Positions 26,310 to 36,353 are shown, counted from the first letter of the stretch. The stretch: 64,000 nt of DNA from Albimonas donghaensis (GCF_900106695.1 NZ_FNMZ01000007.1:1-64000); one strand, 5' to 3'. The notes: generated from the letters alone by a model not told the origin. Numbers and translations: made by a program.

Positions 26310-29300
26310 TCAGACCTCGTACTCGACCAGCAGATCCTTGGCGTCGACCTGAGACCCCGCCCCCGCATGCACCGCCTTGATCACCCCGTCGCGCTCGGCA
26401 TGCAGGGCGGTCTCCATCTTCATCGCCTCGATGGTCAGCAGCATGTCGCCGGCCTTCACCGCCTTGCCCGCCTCCACCGCGACCGAGGCCACGACCCCCG
26501 GCATCGGCGCCGCCACATGCGCCGCATTGGTCACGTCCGCTTTCGGCCGCGCCTGCACATTCGCCGCCGCCTTGCGGTCCCGCGTCACCACCACCCGCGG
26601 CTGGCCGTTCAGCTCGAAGAACATCTTCGCCGTGCCGTCCTCCGCGGTCTCGCCCCGGGCCGAGAGCCGGATCTGCAGGGTCTTGCCCGGCTCGATCTCC
26701 GCCTCGACCTCGTCGCCCGGCTCCATCCCGTAGAAGAACACCGGCGTCGGCAGCACCCGCACCGGCCCGAACTCCGCATGGCGCTTGGTGTAGTCCACGA
26801 ACACCTTGGGATACATCAGGTAGCCGCACAGGTCCTCGTCATCCAGCGGAACGCCCCCGACCGCCTCCTGCGCCTCGGCCCGCACCTTGTCGAAATCCGC
26901 CGGCGCCACCCGCGCGCCGGGGCGCGTGGTGTCCGGCTCCGCGCCCTTCAGCGCCTTCTTCACGATCCCTTCCGGGAACCCGCCCGGCGGCTGGCCCAGG
27001 TCGCCGCGCAGCATCCCGATCACCGACTCGGGAAAGCTCACATCCACCTCCGGATCCTCCACCTGCGCCCGCGTCAGCCCGGCCGAGACCATGGTCAGCG
27101 CCATGTCCCCCACCACCTTGGAACTGGGCGTCACCTTCACGATGTCGCCGAACATGCGGTTGACCTCGGCATACATCGCCGCGACCTCGTGCCAGCGCTC
27201 CTCCAGCCCCATGGAGCGCGCCTGCGCCTTGAGATTGGTGAACTGCCCGCCCGGCATCTCGTGCAGATAGACCTCCGAGGCGCCGGCCTTCATCTCGCTC
27301 TCGAAGCCGGCGTATTGCAGGCGCACCAGCTCCCAGTAATCCGACATCTCGCGGACCCTGGCCGGGTCCAGCCCGGTGTCGCGGTCGGTATGGCGCAGCG
27401 CCTCGACGATGGAGCCCAGGCAAGGCTGCGAGGTCAGGCCCGAGAAGCTGTCCATCGCCGCGTCCACCGCATCCACCCCCGCCGCCGCGGCGGCCAGCAC
27501 CGTGGCGGCCGAGATCCCCGACGTGTCATGCGTGTGGAAGTGGATCGGCAGCCCCGTCTCCTCCTTCAGCGCCTTGATCAGAGGCCCGGCCGCGGCGGGC
27601 TTCATCAGCCCCGCCATGTCCTTGAGCCCCAGCACATGCGCGCCCGCGGCCCGAAGCTCCTGCGCCATGCCGACATAGTATTTCAGGTCGTATTTGGCGC
27701 GATCCGGGTCGTTGATGTCGCCGGTGTAGCAGATCGTGCCTTCCAGGATCTTCCCCGTCTCCAGCACCGCGTCCATCGAGACGCGCATGTTCTCCACCCA
27801 GTTCAGGCTGTCGAACACCCGGAACACGTCCACGCCCGAGGCCGCCGCCTGCCCCACGAACCGCTGCACCACGTTGTCGGGATAGTTGGTGTAGCCGACC
27901 CCGTTGGCCCCGCGCAGCAGCATCTGGGTCAGCAGGTTGGGCATCCGCGTCCGCAGGTCCCGCAGCCGCTGCCAGGGGCATTCGTCGAGGAAGCGGTAGG
28001 CCACGTCGAAGGTCGCGCCCCCCCAGCACTCGACCGAGAACAGGCCCGCCAGGTTCGCCGCATAGGCCGGCGCCGCCTGCGTCATGTCATGGGTGCGCAT
28101 CCGCGTGGCCAGCAGGCTCTGATGCCCGTCGCGCATGGTGGTGTCGGTGATCAGCAGGCGCTGCACCGACAGCATCCACTCGGCCACCGCTTCCGGCCCC
28201 TTGGCCTCCAGCAGATCGCGCGTGCCCGGGGTGACCGGGGCCGAGGGCTTCGGCGCCACCGGCGGCCGCGCATGGGCCGGCGGGCGTGGCCGCGCGCCCG
28301 CCTCCGGATGGCCGTTGATGGTCACGTCGGCGATCCAGTGCAGCAGCTTGGTCGCCCGGTCCTGGCGCGGAGCGAAGTCGAACAGCTCCGGCGTCTCGTC
28401 GATGAACTTGGTATGGTAGGTGCTGTCGAGGAAGCTGGGATGCTTCAGCAGGTTCTCCACGAAGGCGATGTTGGTCGCCACGCCGCGGATGCGGAATTCC
28501 CGCAACGCCCGGTCCATGCGCGCGATCGCCTCCTCCGGCGTCGGCGCCCAGGCGGTCACCTTCTCCAGCAGGCTGTCATAGTAGCGGGTGATGACCGCGC
28601 CCGAATAGGCCGTGCCCCCGTCCAGCCGGATGCCGAAGCCGGTGGCCCCCCGATAGGCGGTGATCCGGCCGTAATCGGGAATGAAATTGTTGGTCGGGTC
28701 CTCGGTCGTCACCCGGCATTGCAGGGCGTGGCCGCGAAGCTGGATCGCATGCTGCCCCGGCGCGCCGGTCGCCTCGGCGATGGTCGCGCCCTCGGCGATC
28801 CGGATCTGCGCCTTCACGATGTCGATGCCGGTGACTTCCTCCGTGACCGTGTGCTCGACCTGCACCCGCGGATTGACCTCGATGAAGTAGAATTTGCCGT
28901 CCGCCATGTCCTGCAGGAACTCGACGGTGCCGGCGCATTCGTAATTGGCGTGGCGGCAGATGCGCAGGCCCAGCTCGCAGACCTCGGCGCGCTGCTCTTC
29001 GGACAGATAGGGCGCCGGCGCCCGCTCCACGACCTTCTGGTTGCGGCGCTGGACCGAGCAGTCCCGCTCGAACAGATGCACCACCGACCCGTGCTTGTCC
29101 CCGAGGATCTGCACCTCCACATGCCGCGCCTTGAGGATCAGCTTCTCAAGGTAGCCCTCGCCGTTCCCGAAGGCCGCCTCCGCCTCGCGCCGCCCGGCGC
29201 GCACCTTCTCGGCCAGCTCGTCGGGGGACATGATCGGCCGCATCCCGCGCCCGCCGCCGCCCCAGCTGGCCTTGAGCATCAGCGGATAGCCGACCTTCTC

Positions 29301-29753
29301 CGCCATGCGCTCGGTCTCGGCCATGTCCTCGCCCAGCACTTCCGTCGCGGGCACCACCGGCACCCCGGCCTCCACCGCCGCGCGCCGGGCGCTGGCCTTG
29401 TCGCCCAGCATCCGCATCGTGGCCGAGGTCGGCCCGATGAAGGCGATCCCGGCCGCGTCGCAGGCGTCCACGAATTCCGGGTTCTCCGACAACAGCCCGT
29501 AGCCCGGATGGATCGCGTCGGCGCCCGACAGTTTCGCGACCCGGATCATCTCCTCGATCGACAGATACGCCCCGACCGGCCCCAGCCCCTCGCCGATCCG
29601 GTAGGCCTCGTCCGCCTTGAACCGATGCAGGCCGAGCTTGTCCTCCTCCGCGTAGACCGCGACGGTCCGCTTGCCCAGTTCGTTGGCCGCGCGCATCACG
29701 CGAATGGCGATTTCCGAGCGGTTGGCGACGAGGATCTTCTCGAATTTCTTCAT
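26310..29753 (-). CDS. pyc: Pyruvate carboxylase
   Basis: A 1147-residue single-chain enzyme of the expected length. The biotin carboxylase domain (about 1-455) starts KKFEKILVANRSEIAIR, with the ATP loop KASWGGGGRGM and the ENPRVQVEHTVTEEVTG-type motif. The carboxyltransferase domain (about 540-810) has ITDTTMRDGHQSLLATR and the metal site HFHTHDTSG. A linker/allosteric region follows, then a biotinyl domain at the C-terminus with the biotin Lys in EAMKMET. It converts pyruvate and bicarbonate to oxaloacetate. ATG at 29751-29753 agrees with the family start; the frame stays open far upstream without conservation. It is monocistronic here. Confidence 0.97.
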   Translation of the reverse strand: MKKFEKILVANRSEIAIRVMRAANELGKRTVAVYAEEDKLGLHRFKADEAYRIGEGLGPVGAYLSIEEMIRVAKLSGADAIHPGYGLLSENPEFVDACDAAGIAFIGPTSATMRMLGDKASARRAAVEAGVPVVPATEVLGEDMAETERMAEKVGYPLMLKASWGGGGRGMRPIMSPDELAEKVRAGRREAEAAFGNGEGYLEKLILKARHVEVQILGDKHGSVVHLFERDCSVQRRNQKVVERAPAPYLSEEQRAEVCELGLRICRHANYECAGTVEFLQDMADGKFYFIEVNPRVQVEHTVTEEVTGIDIVKAQIRIAEGATIAEATGAPGQHAIQLRGHALQCRVTTEDPTNNFIPDYGRITAYRGATGFGIRLDGGTAYSGAVITRYYDSLLEKVTAWAPTPEEAIARMDRALREFRIRGVATNIAFVENLLKHPSFLDSTYHTKFIDETPELFDFAPRQDRATKLLHWIADVTINGHPEAGARPRPPAHARPPVAPKPSAPVTPGTRDLLEAKGPEAVAEWMLSVQRLLITDTTMRDGHQSLLATRMRTHDMTQAAPAYAANLAGLFSVECWGGATFDVAYRFLDECPWQRLRDLRTRMPNLLTQMLLRGANGVGYTNYPDNVVQRFVGQAAASGVDVFRVFDSLNWVENMRVSMDAVLETGKILEGTICYTGDINDPDRAKYDLKYYVGMAQELRAAGAHVLGLKDMAGLMKPAAAGPLIKALKEETGLPIHFHTHDTSGISAATVLAAAAAGVDAVDAAMDSFSGLTSQPCLGSIVEALRHTDRDTGLDPARVREMSDYWELVRLQYAGFESEMKAGASEVYLHEMPGGQFTNLKAQARSMGLEERWHEVAAMYAEVNRMFGDIVKVTPSSKVVGDMALTMVSAGLTRAQVEDPEVDVSFPESVIGMLRGDLGQPPGGFPEGIVKKALKGAEPDTTRPGARVAPADFDKVRAEAQEAVGGVPLDDEDLCGYLMYPKVFVDYTKRHAEFGPVRVLPTPVFFYGMEPGDEVEAEIEPGKTLQIRLSARGETAEDGTAKMFFELNGQPRVVVTRDRKAAANVQARPKADVTNAAHVAAPMPGVVASVAVEAGKAVKAGDMLLTIEAMKMETALHAERDGVIKAVHAGAGSQVDAKDLLVEYEV

Positions 29754-30032
29754 CTCTGGCGGGCTCCGCGTGGCCGATAGGGGGCGGGACGTCATCGGAA
29801 CGGGGCGCATGGCCCCGGCCCCGAGCCGACACCGAAACCGCGTCGGGGGCAAGAGCCTTCGCTGCGTCGCAGCGAAGCCCCCGAACGCCGCCATCTCCGG
29901 CCCGCGCGGGCCTTTCCCCCAACCCACGCTCGATTTCCGCCGCGCTTCCGCCCTGTTCACCGCTATGGTCCTCCCCACGCGCGGGGCCCGGTCCCGCTGC
30001 GACGCACGCAGGCGCCGAAGGGGGACACCGGC

Positions 30033-31013
30033 ATGAAATGGCGAGGCCGCAGGGGCAGCGACAATATCGAGGACCGGCGCGGCCAGTCCTCCCGACCCGT
30101 GTTCCGCTCCCGGCTTCCGGGCGGCTTCGGCTCCGGCTCCGGCCGTTCGCGGCGGCCGGGCGGGTTCGGCGGCGCGGGCCGTCGCATCGCCCTGCCCCGC
30201 TCGCGCCTCGGCATGATCGTGCTGTTCGCGGTGATGGTCATCGGCGCGCTCTCGCAGGGCGGTCTGCTCGACGACATGGGCGGGGGCATGGGCGGGGGCG
30301 GCACGGGCGGCGGCGGGAGCGGCCTCGCCCCCTCCGGCGGGACCGCGACCCTCTCCCAGACCCAGCGCGAGGCCGGCGAATTCGTCTCCGTGGTCCTCGC
30401 CGACACCGAGGAGGTCTGGGCCGAGCGTTTCCGCGCCGAGCTCGGCCGCCCCTACGACCCGCCCAGGCTGGTGCTGTTCACCGGCGCCGTCCGCTCGGCC
30501 TGCGGCGGGGCGACCTCGGCGGCGGGGCCGTTCTACTGCCCCGCCGACCGCCGCGCCTATCTCGACACCGCGTTTTTCGACGAACTCTCCCAGCGGCTGG
30601 GCGCCGAGGGCGATTTCGCCGCCGCCTACGTCATCGCGCATGAGATCGGCCACCATGTGGAGCACGAGCTCGGCGTGCTCGACCGCGCTCGCGCCGCGCA
30701 GGCCGAGGCCGCCAGCCCCGACGCCGCCAACGCCGTGCAGGTGCGGGTCGAGCTTCAGGCCGACTGCCTCGCCGGCGTCTGGGCGATGCGCGCGCAGGAA
30801 CGGTTCGGCAGCCTGGAGCCCGGCGACGTGGACGAGGCCCTGAACGCCGCCGCCCGCATCGGCGACGACGCGCTGCAACGCGAGGCCGGCCAGGTGGTGC
30901 GCCCCGAGACGTTCCAGCACGGCACGTCCGCGCAGCGCCGCGCCTGGTTCCAGCGCGGGTTCGAGGGCGGAACCATCGCCTCCTGCGACAGCTTCGCGGA
31001 CGGGGCGCTCTGA
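30033..31013 (+). CDS. Neutral zinc metallopeptidase, YpfJ family
   Basis: A 326-residue membrane-anchored protein. The N-terminus is a basic, Arg/Gly-rich segment starting MKWRGRRGSDNIEDRRG. It is followed by one membrane helix (about 63-80), a Met/Gly-rich linker (MGGGMGGGG) and the peptidase domain. The zinc motif is AHEIGHHVEHELG, with GPFYCPADRRAYLDTAFF upstream of it and QADCLAGVWA downstream supplying further family residues. This matches the putative neutral zinc metallopeptidase family (PF04228). The natural substrate is unknown. It is divergent from pyc, with about 280 bp between the starts. Confidence 0.88.
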   Translation: MKWRGRRGSDNIEDRRGQSSRPVFRSRLPGGFGSGSGRSRRPGGFGGAGRRIALPRSRLGMIVLFAVMVIGALSQGGLLDDMGGGMGGGGTGGGGSGLAPSGGTATLSQTQREAGEFVSVVLADTEEVWAERFRAELGRPYDPPRLVLFTGAVRSACGGATSAAGPFYCPADRRAYLDTAFFDELSQRLGAEGDFAAAYVIAHEIGHHVEHELGVLDRARAAQAEAASPDAANAVQVRVELQADCLAGVWAMRAQERFGSLEPGDVDEALNAAARIGDDALQREAGQVVRPETFQHGTSAQRRAWFQRGFEGGTIASCDSFADGAL

Positions 31014-31286
31014 GGCGCGCGGCCGCCCGCCCCCCCGACCGAAGCCGCGCGTCGACCCGCGCGCCCGTCGCCCGGTCGCGCCCGCGCGGCCCGGAACCGA
31101 CGGCGCCGGGTTGCGCGGGGCGCGCGCCTCACCCAACTCGCCCGATCCCGGCCATGGCCTGGGCGAACGGGTCTGGCCCCCCGAGCCGCCCGGGGGGACG
31201 GCGGGCGGGGCGACGATCCGCAAGGATCGAGCGCCCGACCCCGTCCCGCCGGATCCGGGCCCGCCCAACCCGTCCCGCCCGTTCCT

Positions 31287-31955
31287 TCAGTCCTCGACGA
31301 TGAAGACGTGCACCGCCACCGGCCCATGCGCCCCAAGCTGGAGCACCTGCCCGATATCGGCCGAGCGCGACGGCCCCGTCACCAGGTTCACCGTGCGCGA
31401 CATCGGCCCCGCCCGGCGCACCCGCGCCCACATCTCCTCCAGCCCCGGCACAACGTCCGAGGCCTTCAGCACCATGAAATGCGTCTCGCCCAGGAAGGTC
31501 AGCGTCACCGGGTTGTCGGGGCCCGAGCGCAACGCCACCGTCCCCGTCTCCGCCACCCCGCACAGGCCGCGGCTCAGCGTCGCCGGCTCCTCCAGCCGCC
31601 CGACCCCGCGCGTGGCGTCCAGCTCGGCCCAGTCGAGCCCGGCGAAATCCGGCTCCTCGCCCATGCGGATGGCGCGGGGCAGGTTGCGGGCGCGCAGCTC
31701 CTCCACCATCGCGCCGGGCAGATCCGCCATCGCGCCCAGCCGCGTCACCGTCGCGTCCACGCCGCGCAGCTTGGCCTCGAAACGCTCCAGCATCGCCGCG
31801 CCCTCGGTGCGCGCGATCTCGGGCACCGGCGCGGTCTGGGCGCCGGCCAGCCGCAGCCTTGCGGCCACCGCCTCGCGCCTTTCCTCGTCGGTCACCCCCG
31901 CCTCTTCGCTCAACGACCGGCGCAGCCGCGACAGGATCCGGACCCGACCGCTCAT
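31287..31955 (-). CDS. lutC: Lactate utilization protein C
   Basis: A 222-residue LUD-domain protein. Recognisable family segments are GVAETGTVAL, TLTFLGETHFMVL and MSRTVNLVTGPSRSADIG, the last containing the typical TGPSxTADI-like motif. LutC is one of three subunits of the LutABC iron-sulfur L-lactate oxidase system. The start overlaps the lutB stop (ATGA at 31952-31955), so it is the last gene of lutABC on the minus strand. Confidence 0.92.
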   Translation of the reverse strand: MSGRVRILSRLRRSLSEEAGVTDEERREAVAARLRLAGAQTAPVPEIARTEGAAMLERFEAKLRGVDATVTRLGAMADLPGAMVEELRARNLPRAIRMGEEPDFAGLDWAELDATRGVGRLEEPATLSRGLCGVAETGTVALRSGPDNPVTLTFLGETHFMVLKASDVVPGLEEMWARVRRAGPMSRTVNLVTGPSRSADIGQVLQLGAHGPVAVHVFIVED

Positions 31956-33391
31956 CGCTTCGCCCCCCGCTTGCCATCCGCATCGGGCCTGTAGCGATCC
32001 ATGAAGGTCCCCCCCTCCGGCGCCGGGAAATCCCGCACATCCGTCCAGGCGCCGGCCAGCGGCAACCGCTTGACCCGCCCGCCGGAGGACAACAGCCGCA
32101 GCCCCCAGGCCGCCAGCCGCGCCCCCGCCCGGTACACCCCCGGACGCGCCGCCGCCGAGGCCCAGAACCGCAGCCCCCGCCGCGTCCCCGCCGGCGTCAG
32201 CTGCCGCTCGAACTCCCGCTCCCGCCAGTGCCGCATCATCTTGGGCAGCGGGATGCGCATCGGGCACACCTCCTCGCAGCGCCCGCAGAAGGTGGAGGCG
32301 TTGGGCAGCTGCCCCCCCTGCTTCAGCCCGATCAGCGAGGGCGTCAGCACCGCCCCCATCGGCCCCGGATAGACCCAGCCGTAAGCGTGCCCGCCCACCG
32401 AGCGATAGACCGGGCAATGGTTCATGCAGGCCCCGCAGCGGATGCAGCGCAGCATCTCCTGGAACTCGGTCCCCACCATCGCGGAGCGGCCGTTGTCCAG
32501 CAGCACGACATGGTATTCCTCCGGCCCGTCCGGGTCCTCCTCGCGCCGCGGCCCGGCGGAAAAGGTCGTGTAGACCGACATCTCCTGCCCCGTGGCCGAG
32601 CGTCCCAGCACCCGCAGCACCGTGGAGGCATCCTCCAGAGTCGGCACCACCTTCTCGATGGAGGCGATGACGATATGCACCTTCGGCAGGCTCTGGCTCA
32701 GGTCGCCGTTGCCCTCGTTGGTCACGATCACCGATTGCCCGGTCTCCGCGATCAGCATGTTGGCGCCGGTGATCCCGACCTCCGCCTCGAAATACTTGGC
32801 GCGCAGCTCGGCGCGGGCCTCCAGCAGCAGCTTGTCCAGCCCCTCCAGGTCCCGGTCGATGGGCAGATGCGGGTGATGCGTGCGGAACGCCTCGCGCACC
32901 TGCGGAACGGTGACATGGATCGCCGGGCCGATGATGTGGCTCGGCGTCTCCTTGCGCAGCTGGATGATGTATTCGCCCAGGTCGGTCTCGACCGGCGCGA
33001 TCCCCTTCTCCTCCAGGAAATCGTTCAGCCCGATCTCCTCCGAGATCATCGACTTGCCCTTGTTGACGGACGTCGCGTCCACGCTCCGGCAGATGTTCAG
33101 GATGATCTCGCGCGCGTCCTCCGCGGTCTCGGCCCAGTGGACCTGCCCGCCATCGGCCTGCACCTTCGACTCGTATGCCTCCAGGTACAGGTCCAGATGC
33201 GCCAGCGTGTGGTTCTTCAGGTCCCGCGCCGCGTCGCGCAGCTGGTCGAACTCCGGCAGCGCGCCCGAGGCGTAGGCCCGCTTGGCCATGGAATTGCCCA
33301 GCGCCTTGGTCATCTGCTCCTGCAAGCCGCCATCGGCGATGGCGGCGCGGGAATTGGCCTTGAACTGCGGGGTCGTCGGCTGATGGGTCAT
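31952..33391 (-). CDS. lutB: Lactate utilization iron-sulfur protein B
   Basis: A 479-residue protein with an N-terminal LUD domain and two 4Fe-4S binding clusters. The first is CIRCGACMNHCPVY (about residue 315) and the second CGRCEEVCPMRIP (about residue 365). It is expected to pass electrons from lactate within LutABC. The frame stays open well upstream, but the conserved start and the ATGA overlap with the lutA stop (33388-33391) place the ATG at 33389-33391. Confidence 0.95.
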   Translation of the reverse strand: MTHQPTTPQFKANSRAAIADGGLQEQMTKALGNSMAKRAYASGALPEFDQLRDAARDLKNHTLAHLDLYLEAYESKVQADGGQVHWAETAEDAREIILNICRSVDATSVNKGKSMISEEIGLNDFLEEKGIAPVETDLGEYIIQLRKETPSHIIGPAIHVTVPQVREAFRTHHPHLPIDRDLEGLDKLLLEARAELRAKYFEAEVGITGANMLIAETGQSVIVTNEGNGDLSQSLPKVHIVIASIEKVVPTLEDASTVLRVLGRSATGQEMSVYTTFSAGPRREEDPDGPEEYHVVLLDNGRSAMVGTEFQEMLRCIRCGACMNHCPVYRSVGGHAYGWVYPGPMGAVLTPSLIGLKQGGQLPNASTFCGRCEEVCPMRIPLPKMMRHWREREFERQLTPAGTRRGLRFWASAAARPGVYRAGARLAAWGLRLLSSGGRVKRLPLAGAWTDVRDFPAPEGGTFMDRYRPDADGKRGAKR

Positions 33392-34203
33392 TTCGAGCCC
33401 TCCCCGATCGCGGGTCCGTCGGTCATGCCGGCCAGCACCTCGACCACGTGGCGGGCCTTCACCGGCCTTCCCTCGCGGGTCAGGCGCCCGGCCATGTTCA
33501 TCAGGCAGCCCAGGTCGCCGGCCAGCAGCAGCTCCGCGCCGCTCTCCTCGGCGTTGCGGGCCTTGTCGGCGACCATGCGCTCCGAGATCTCGGGGTATTT
33601 CACGCAGAAGGTGCCGCCGAAGCCGCAGCAGACCTCGGATTCGACCATCTCCGAGACCTCGACCCCCTTCACCCGCCCCAGCAGGGCGCGCGGCTGGTCC
33701 TTGATCCCGAGGCTGCGCAGCCCCGAGCAGCTGTCGTGATAGGTCACCTTGCCCACCCCCGCCGGGGCCTCGGCCGCGACCTTCGCGTCGGGCAGCACAT
33801 CGGCGAGGAAGGCGGTGATCTCGAAGGTCTTGGCGGCCAGCTTCTCGGCCCGCGCCCGCCAGCGGTCGCCGGCCGAGAACATCTCGGGATAATCCTTGAT
33901 GATCGTCGCGGCGCAGGAGCCCGAGGGCAGCACCACCGCGTCGTAATCCTCGAACGCCTCGATGGTCCGGCGCGCCAGGCGCTTGGCGTTGGCCCGGTCG
34001 CCCGAGTTCCACGCCGGCTGCCCGCAGCAGGTCTGTCCCTGCGGAACCCGCACGTCGCAGCCCGCGTCCTCCAGCAGCTTGACCGCGGCGAAGCCGACCG
34101 AGGGCCGCATGAGGTCGACCAGGCAGGTCGCCATGAACGCGATTTTCGGCGGTCGCGCCTGTTCGGCCGCCTGGGTTTCGGGCGCCTGGGTCTCTGGGGT
34201 CAT
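33388..34203 (-). CDS. lutA: Lactate utilization protein A (CCG-domain)
   Basis: A 271-residue protein with two cysteine-rich CCG domains (TCCGQPAWNSG and VCCGFGGTFCVKYP), each with an upstream partner Cys (FMATCLVDLMRP and YHDSCSGLRSLG). These domains bind a non-cubane or heterodisulfide-reductase-type iron-sulfur centre in LutA/GlpC proteins. It is the first gene of lutABC, directly downstream of a region with an inverted repeat that may be its operator. The first 18 residues are a short Glu/Gln/Ala repeat (PETQAPETQA). Confidence 0.94.
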   Translation of the reverse strand: MTPETQAPETQAAEQARPPKIAFMATCLVDLMRPSVGFAAVKLLEDAGCDVRVPQGQTCCGQPAWNSGDRANAKRLARRTIEAFEDYDAVVLPSGSCAATIIKDYPEMFSAGDRWRARAEKLAAKTFEITAFLADVLPDAKVAAEAPAGVGKVTYHDSCSGLRSLGIKDQPRALLGRVKGVEVSEMVESEVCCGFGGTFCVKYPEISERMVADKARNAEESGAELLLAGDLGCLMNMAGRLTREGRPVKARHVVEVLAGMTDGPAIGEGSK

Positions 34204-34601
34204 GTAACCGCCTCCTTGGTTCGCCCCTCCCTGTTACGCGCGCCGGGGTCGCGGCGGCAAGCCGTTCGGGGTTCGGCAGGCCCGGCGGCGGGCCGGGGAG
34301 CGGGAGAGGTCGGGGGCATCGTCTCCGATCCGAAGACGATGCGCAAATGTTCCGCCATGCCCGGAAACAAGCGTCGGAAACATGCCCCGGAACCACGTGA
34401 AGACATCGGCGGACGCGGCGGGGCCGTCGCCCCCGACCGCTCCCTCCGGCCCCCGCTTCGCGCCGCCCGCCCGTCCGCCGGGCGCCTTCCGCCGCGGCTT
34501 GCCGCTGGACGCGGCGGGGGAATTCGGGTAATGGCCCGCCTCTGCGGCAGGGACACCCCTGGAGGCCCGCCGCCTGTGAAACACTTTTAAGGAGATCGAC
34601 G
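34204..34601. promoter_or_regulatory. Divergent promoter region of lutABC and rplY
   Basis: A 398-bp non-coding region between divergently read lutA and rplY. It holds an inverted repeat with 7-bp arms CATCGTC and GACGATG (34317-34341, 11-bp gap), which could be the operator of a lactate-responsive regulator. It also has two direct CGGAAACA copies 13 bp apart (34362-34369, 34375-34382). The rplY ribosome site AAGGAG is at 34589-34594. Operator function is inferred only from symmetry and position. Confidence 0.45.
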
Positions 34602-35222
34602 ATGGCCGAGCTTCCGATTCTCGAAGCCACCGCCCGCTCCGGCACGGGCAAAGGGGCTGCCCGCGCCGCGCGTCGCGAGGGGCTTGTTCCCGGCGTTATC
34701 TATGGCGGCGGGTCCGACCCGATCGCGATCAACGTCAAGCACAACGAGCTGCTCAAGCGCCTGAAGGCCGGCAAGTTCCGCTCGACCCTCTACAACGTCA
34801 AGGTCGACGGCAAGGACTCCCGCGTGATCTGCCGCGCCGTGCAGCGCGACGTGGTCCGGGATCTGCCGACCCATGTCGACTTCCTGCGCCTGACCGAGAA
34901 GTCGCGCATCGCGCTCCACATCCCCGTGGAGTTCGAGAACCACGAAGCCGCGCCGGGCCTCAAGAAGGGCGGCGTGCTGACCGTGGTGCGCCCGGAGGTG
35001 GAGCTGTCGGTGATCGCCGGCGCGATCCCCGATCACGTGACCGTGGACCTGACCGACCGCACGTTCGGCGACGTCATCCACATCTCGGACGTGACCCTGC
35101 CCAAGGGCGTGAAGCCGGTCATCACCGACCGTGACTTCGTGATCGCCAACATCACCGCCCCCTCCGGCCTGATCGCCGAGGAGGCCGCCGAGGCCGAGGA
35201 AGCCGAAGCCGCCGAGGAGTGA
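34602..35222 (+). CDS. rplY: Large-subunit ribosomal protein bL25, Ctc/TL5 type
   Basis: A 206-residue protein, longer than E. coli L25 because it carries the C-terminal TL5/Ctc beta domain. The 5S rRNA-binding N-domain has [21 protein letters not shown]-like residues (from residue 11) and IYGGGSDP, and the C-domain includes [17 protein letters not shown]. The C-terminus is an acidic Ala/Glu tail ([14 protein letters not shown]). A strong AAGGAG lies 7 bases before the ATG, as expected for a highly expressed ribosomal gene. An intrinsic terminator follows at 35271. Confidence 0.96.
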   Translation: MAELPILEATARSGTGKGAARAARREGLVPGVIYGGGSDPIAINVKHNELLKRLKAGKFRSTLYNVKVDGKDSRVICRAVQRDVVRDLPTHVDFLRLTEKSRIALHIPVEFENHEAAPGLKKGGVLTVVRPEVELSVIAGAIPDHVTVDLTDRTFGDVIHISDVTLPKGVKPVITDRDFVIANITAPSGLIAEEAAEAEEAEAAEE

Positions 35223-35270
35223 TCCTCGCGCCGGCCGCCCGGCTCCGGGCGCCCGACCGACTGCATCGAC

Positions 35271-35301
35271 GCCCGCCGCGATCCCTCGCGGCGGGCGTTT
35301 T
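35271..35301 (+). terminator. Intrinsic terminator after rplY
   Basis: A perfect 10-bp stem (GCCCGCCGCG / CGCGGCGGGC) with a 6-base loop, followed by GTTTT. It lies 48 bases after the rplY stop and separates rplY from pth. Confidence 0.9.
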
Positions 35302-35330
35302 CGCGTCTCGTCCGCCTCATCCCGCCGCCC

Positions 35331-35389
35331 GCGCCCCCCGCGCTTGCTCCCGCCGCGCCCCCCGCGCTTGCTCCCGCCGCGCCCCCGCG
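35331..35389. repeat. 24-bp tandem repeat, about 2.4 copies
   Basis: The unit GCGCCCCCCGCGCTTGCTCC plus CGCC occurs twice in a row (35331-35354, 35355-35378), then partially again. It lies between the rplY terminator and pth. No function is evident. Confidence 0.8.
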
Positions 35390-35430
35390 TTACCTCCCTT
35401 GCACCGACCCGCAACCCGGAGGCTCCGCCC

Positions 35431-36189
35431 ATGCTGCTCTTCGTCGGCCTCGGCAATCCGGGGCGCGAACACGCCAGGCAACGCCACAACATCGGCTTCA
35501 TGGCGCTCGACCGCATCGCCGACGACCACGGCTTCGGCCCGTGGCGCGACAAGTTCCAGGGCCAGGTCTCCGAGGGCCGGCTGGGCGACGAGAAGGTCAT
35601 CCTGCTCAAGCCCTCGACCTACATGAACCTCTCGGGCCAGTCGGTCGGCGCCGCCATGCGCTTCCACAAGATCCCGGTGGAGGACCTGACCGTCCTGCAT
35701 GACGAGCTCGACCTCGCCCCCGGCAAGTGCCGCGCCAAGCGGGGCGGCGGCCATGCCGGCCATAACGGCCTGCGCTCGATCCATCAGCATTGCGGGCCGG
35801 ACTACGGGCGCGTCCGGCTCGGCATCGGCCATCCCGGACGCAAGGAGCTGGTGTCGGGCTACGTGCTCCACGATTTCTCCAAGTATGACGAGCAATGGCT
35901 CGACGACCTGCTGCGCGGCGTGTCGGACGGGGCCCGGGCGCTGGCCGCCAGGGACGATGCGGGCTTCATGAACGCCGTCGCCCTGCGCACCACGCCCCAG
36001 CGCCCCAAGCCGCCGCGCAAGCCGGCGCCCGGGAAGCCCCCGGGGCCGCGTCCCGAGGGCCCGAGGGAGACGCGCCTTTCCGCCGACCCGGCTCGCCCGT
36101 CTTCCGCCGCGCCGGCGTCGTCGCCCGAACCCGAAGCCGAAGCCGAAACCCTCTCGCCGCTTGAGAAGCTGAAACGCCGCTTCTCCTGA
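35431..36189 (+). CDS. pth: Peptidyl-tRNA hydrolase
   Basis: A 252-residue enzyme that releases peptides from peptidyl-tRNA after abortive translation. The active-site elements are present: Asn in [11 protein letters not shown], His in [10 protein letters not shown], Asp in [12 protein letters not shown], plus [10 protein letters not shown] and [12 protein letters not shown]. The core ends near residue 190. About 60 extra Pro/Ala/Glu-rich residues follow ([10 protein letters not shown] ... EKLKRRFS), a tail seen in several alphaproteobacterial homologues and not needed for catalysis. It follows rplY, as in many bacteria, but beyond a terminator. Confidence 0.96.
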   Translation: MLLFVGLGNPGREHARQRHNIGFMALDRIADDHGFGPWRDKFQGQVSEGRLGDEKVILLKPSTYMNLSGQSVGAAMRFHKIPVEDLTVLHDELDLAPGKCRAKRGGGHAGHNGLRSIHQHCGPDYGRVRLGIGHPGRKELVSGYVLHDFSKYDEQWLDDLLRGVSDGARALAARDDAGFMNAVALRTTPQRPKPPRKPAPGKPPGPRPEGPRETRLSADPARPSSAAPASSPEPEAEAETLSPLEKLKRRFS

Positions 36190-36353
36190 CCGTTTCGCAG
36201 GCGGGACGCCCCCTCCGTCCCGACGCGAAACCGCTCCGGCATGGCCATTGTTCACATCCCGCGCACAGTGCCCCTGTTTGCCGTTGCGATAGCTTGACGC
36301 AGCCCCCCGCGCGTGTCATCGGGGCGCCCCGGATCGAAACTGAGGGGCGCTCC

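Noticed and set aside
17836-29780. Very long open frames on the plus strand (over 1,600 and 2,300 codons) opposite tamB, tamA, rsmC and pyc
   Set aside because: They are antisense shadows caused by the very high GC content. Their translations are Arg/Gly/His/Gln-rich without any motif, while the minus-strand genes are unmistakable.
29754-31268. N-terminal extension of pyruvate carboxylase by about 500 codons
   Set aside because: The frame remains open because of GC content. The upstream translation is low-complexity and antisense to the zinc peptidase, and the family start is at 29753.
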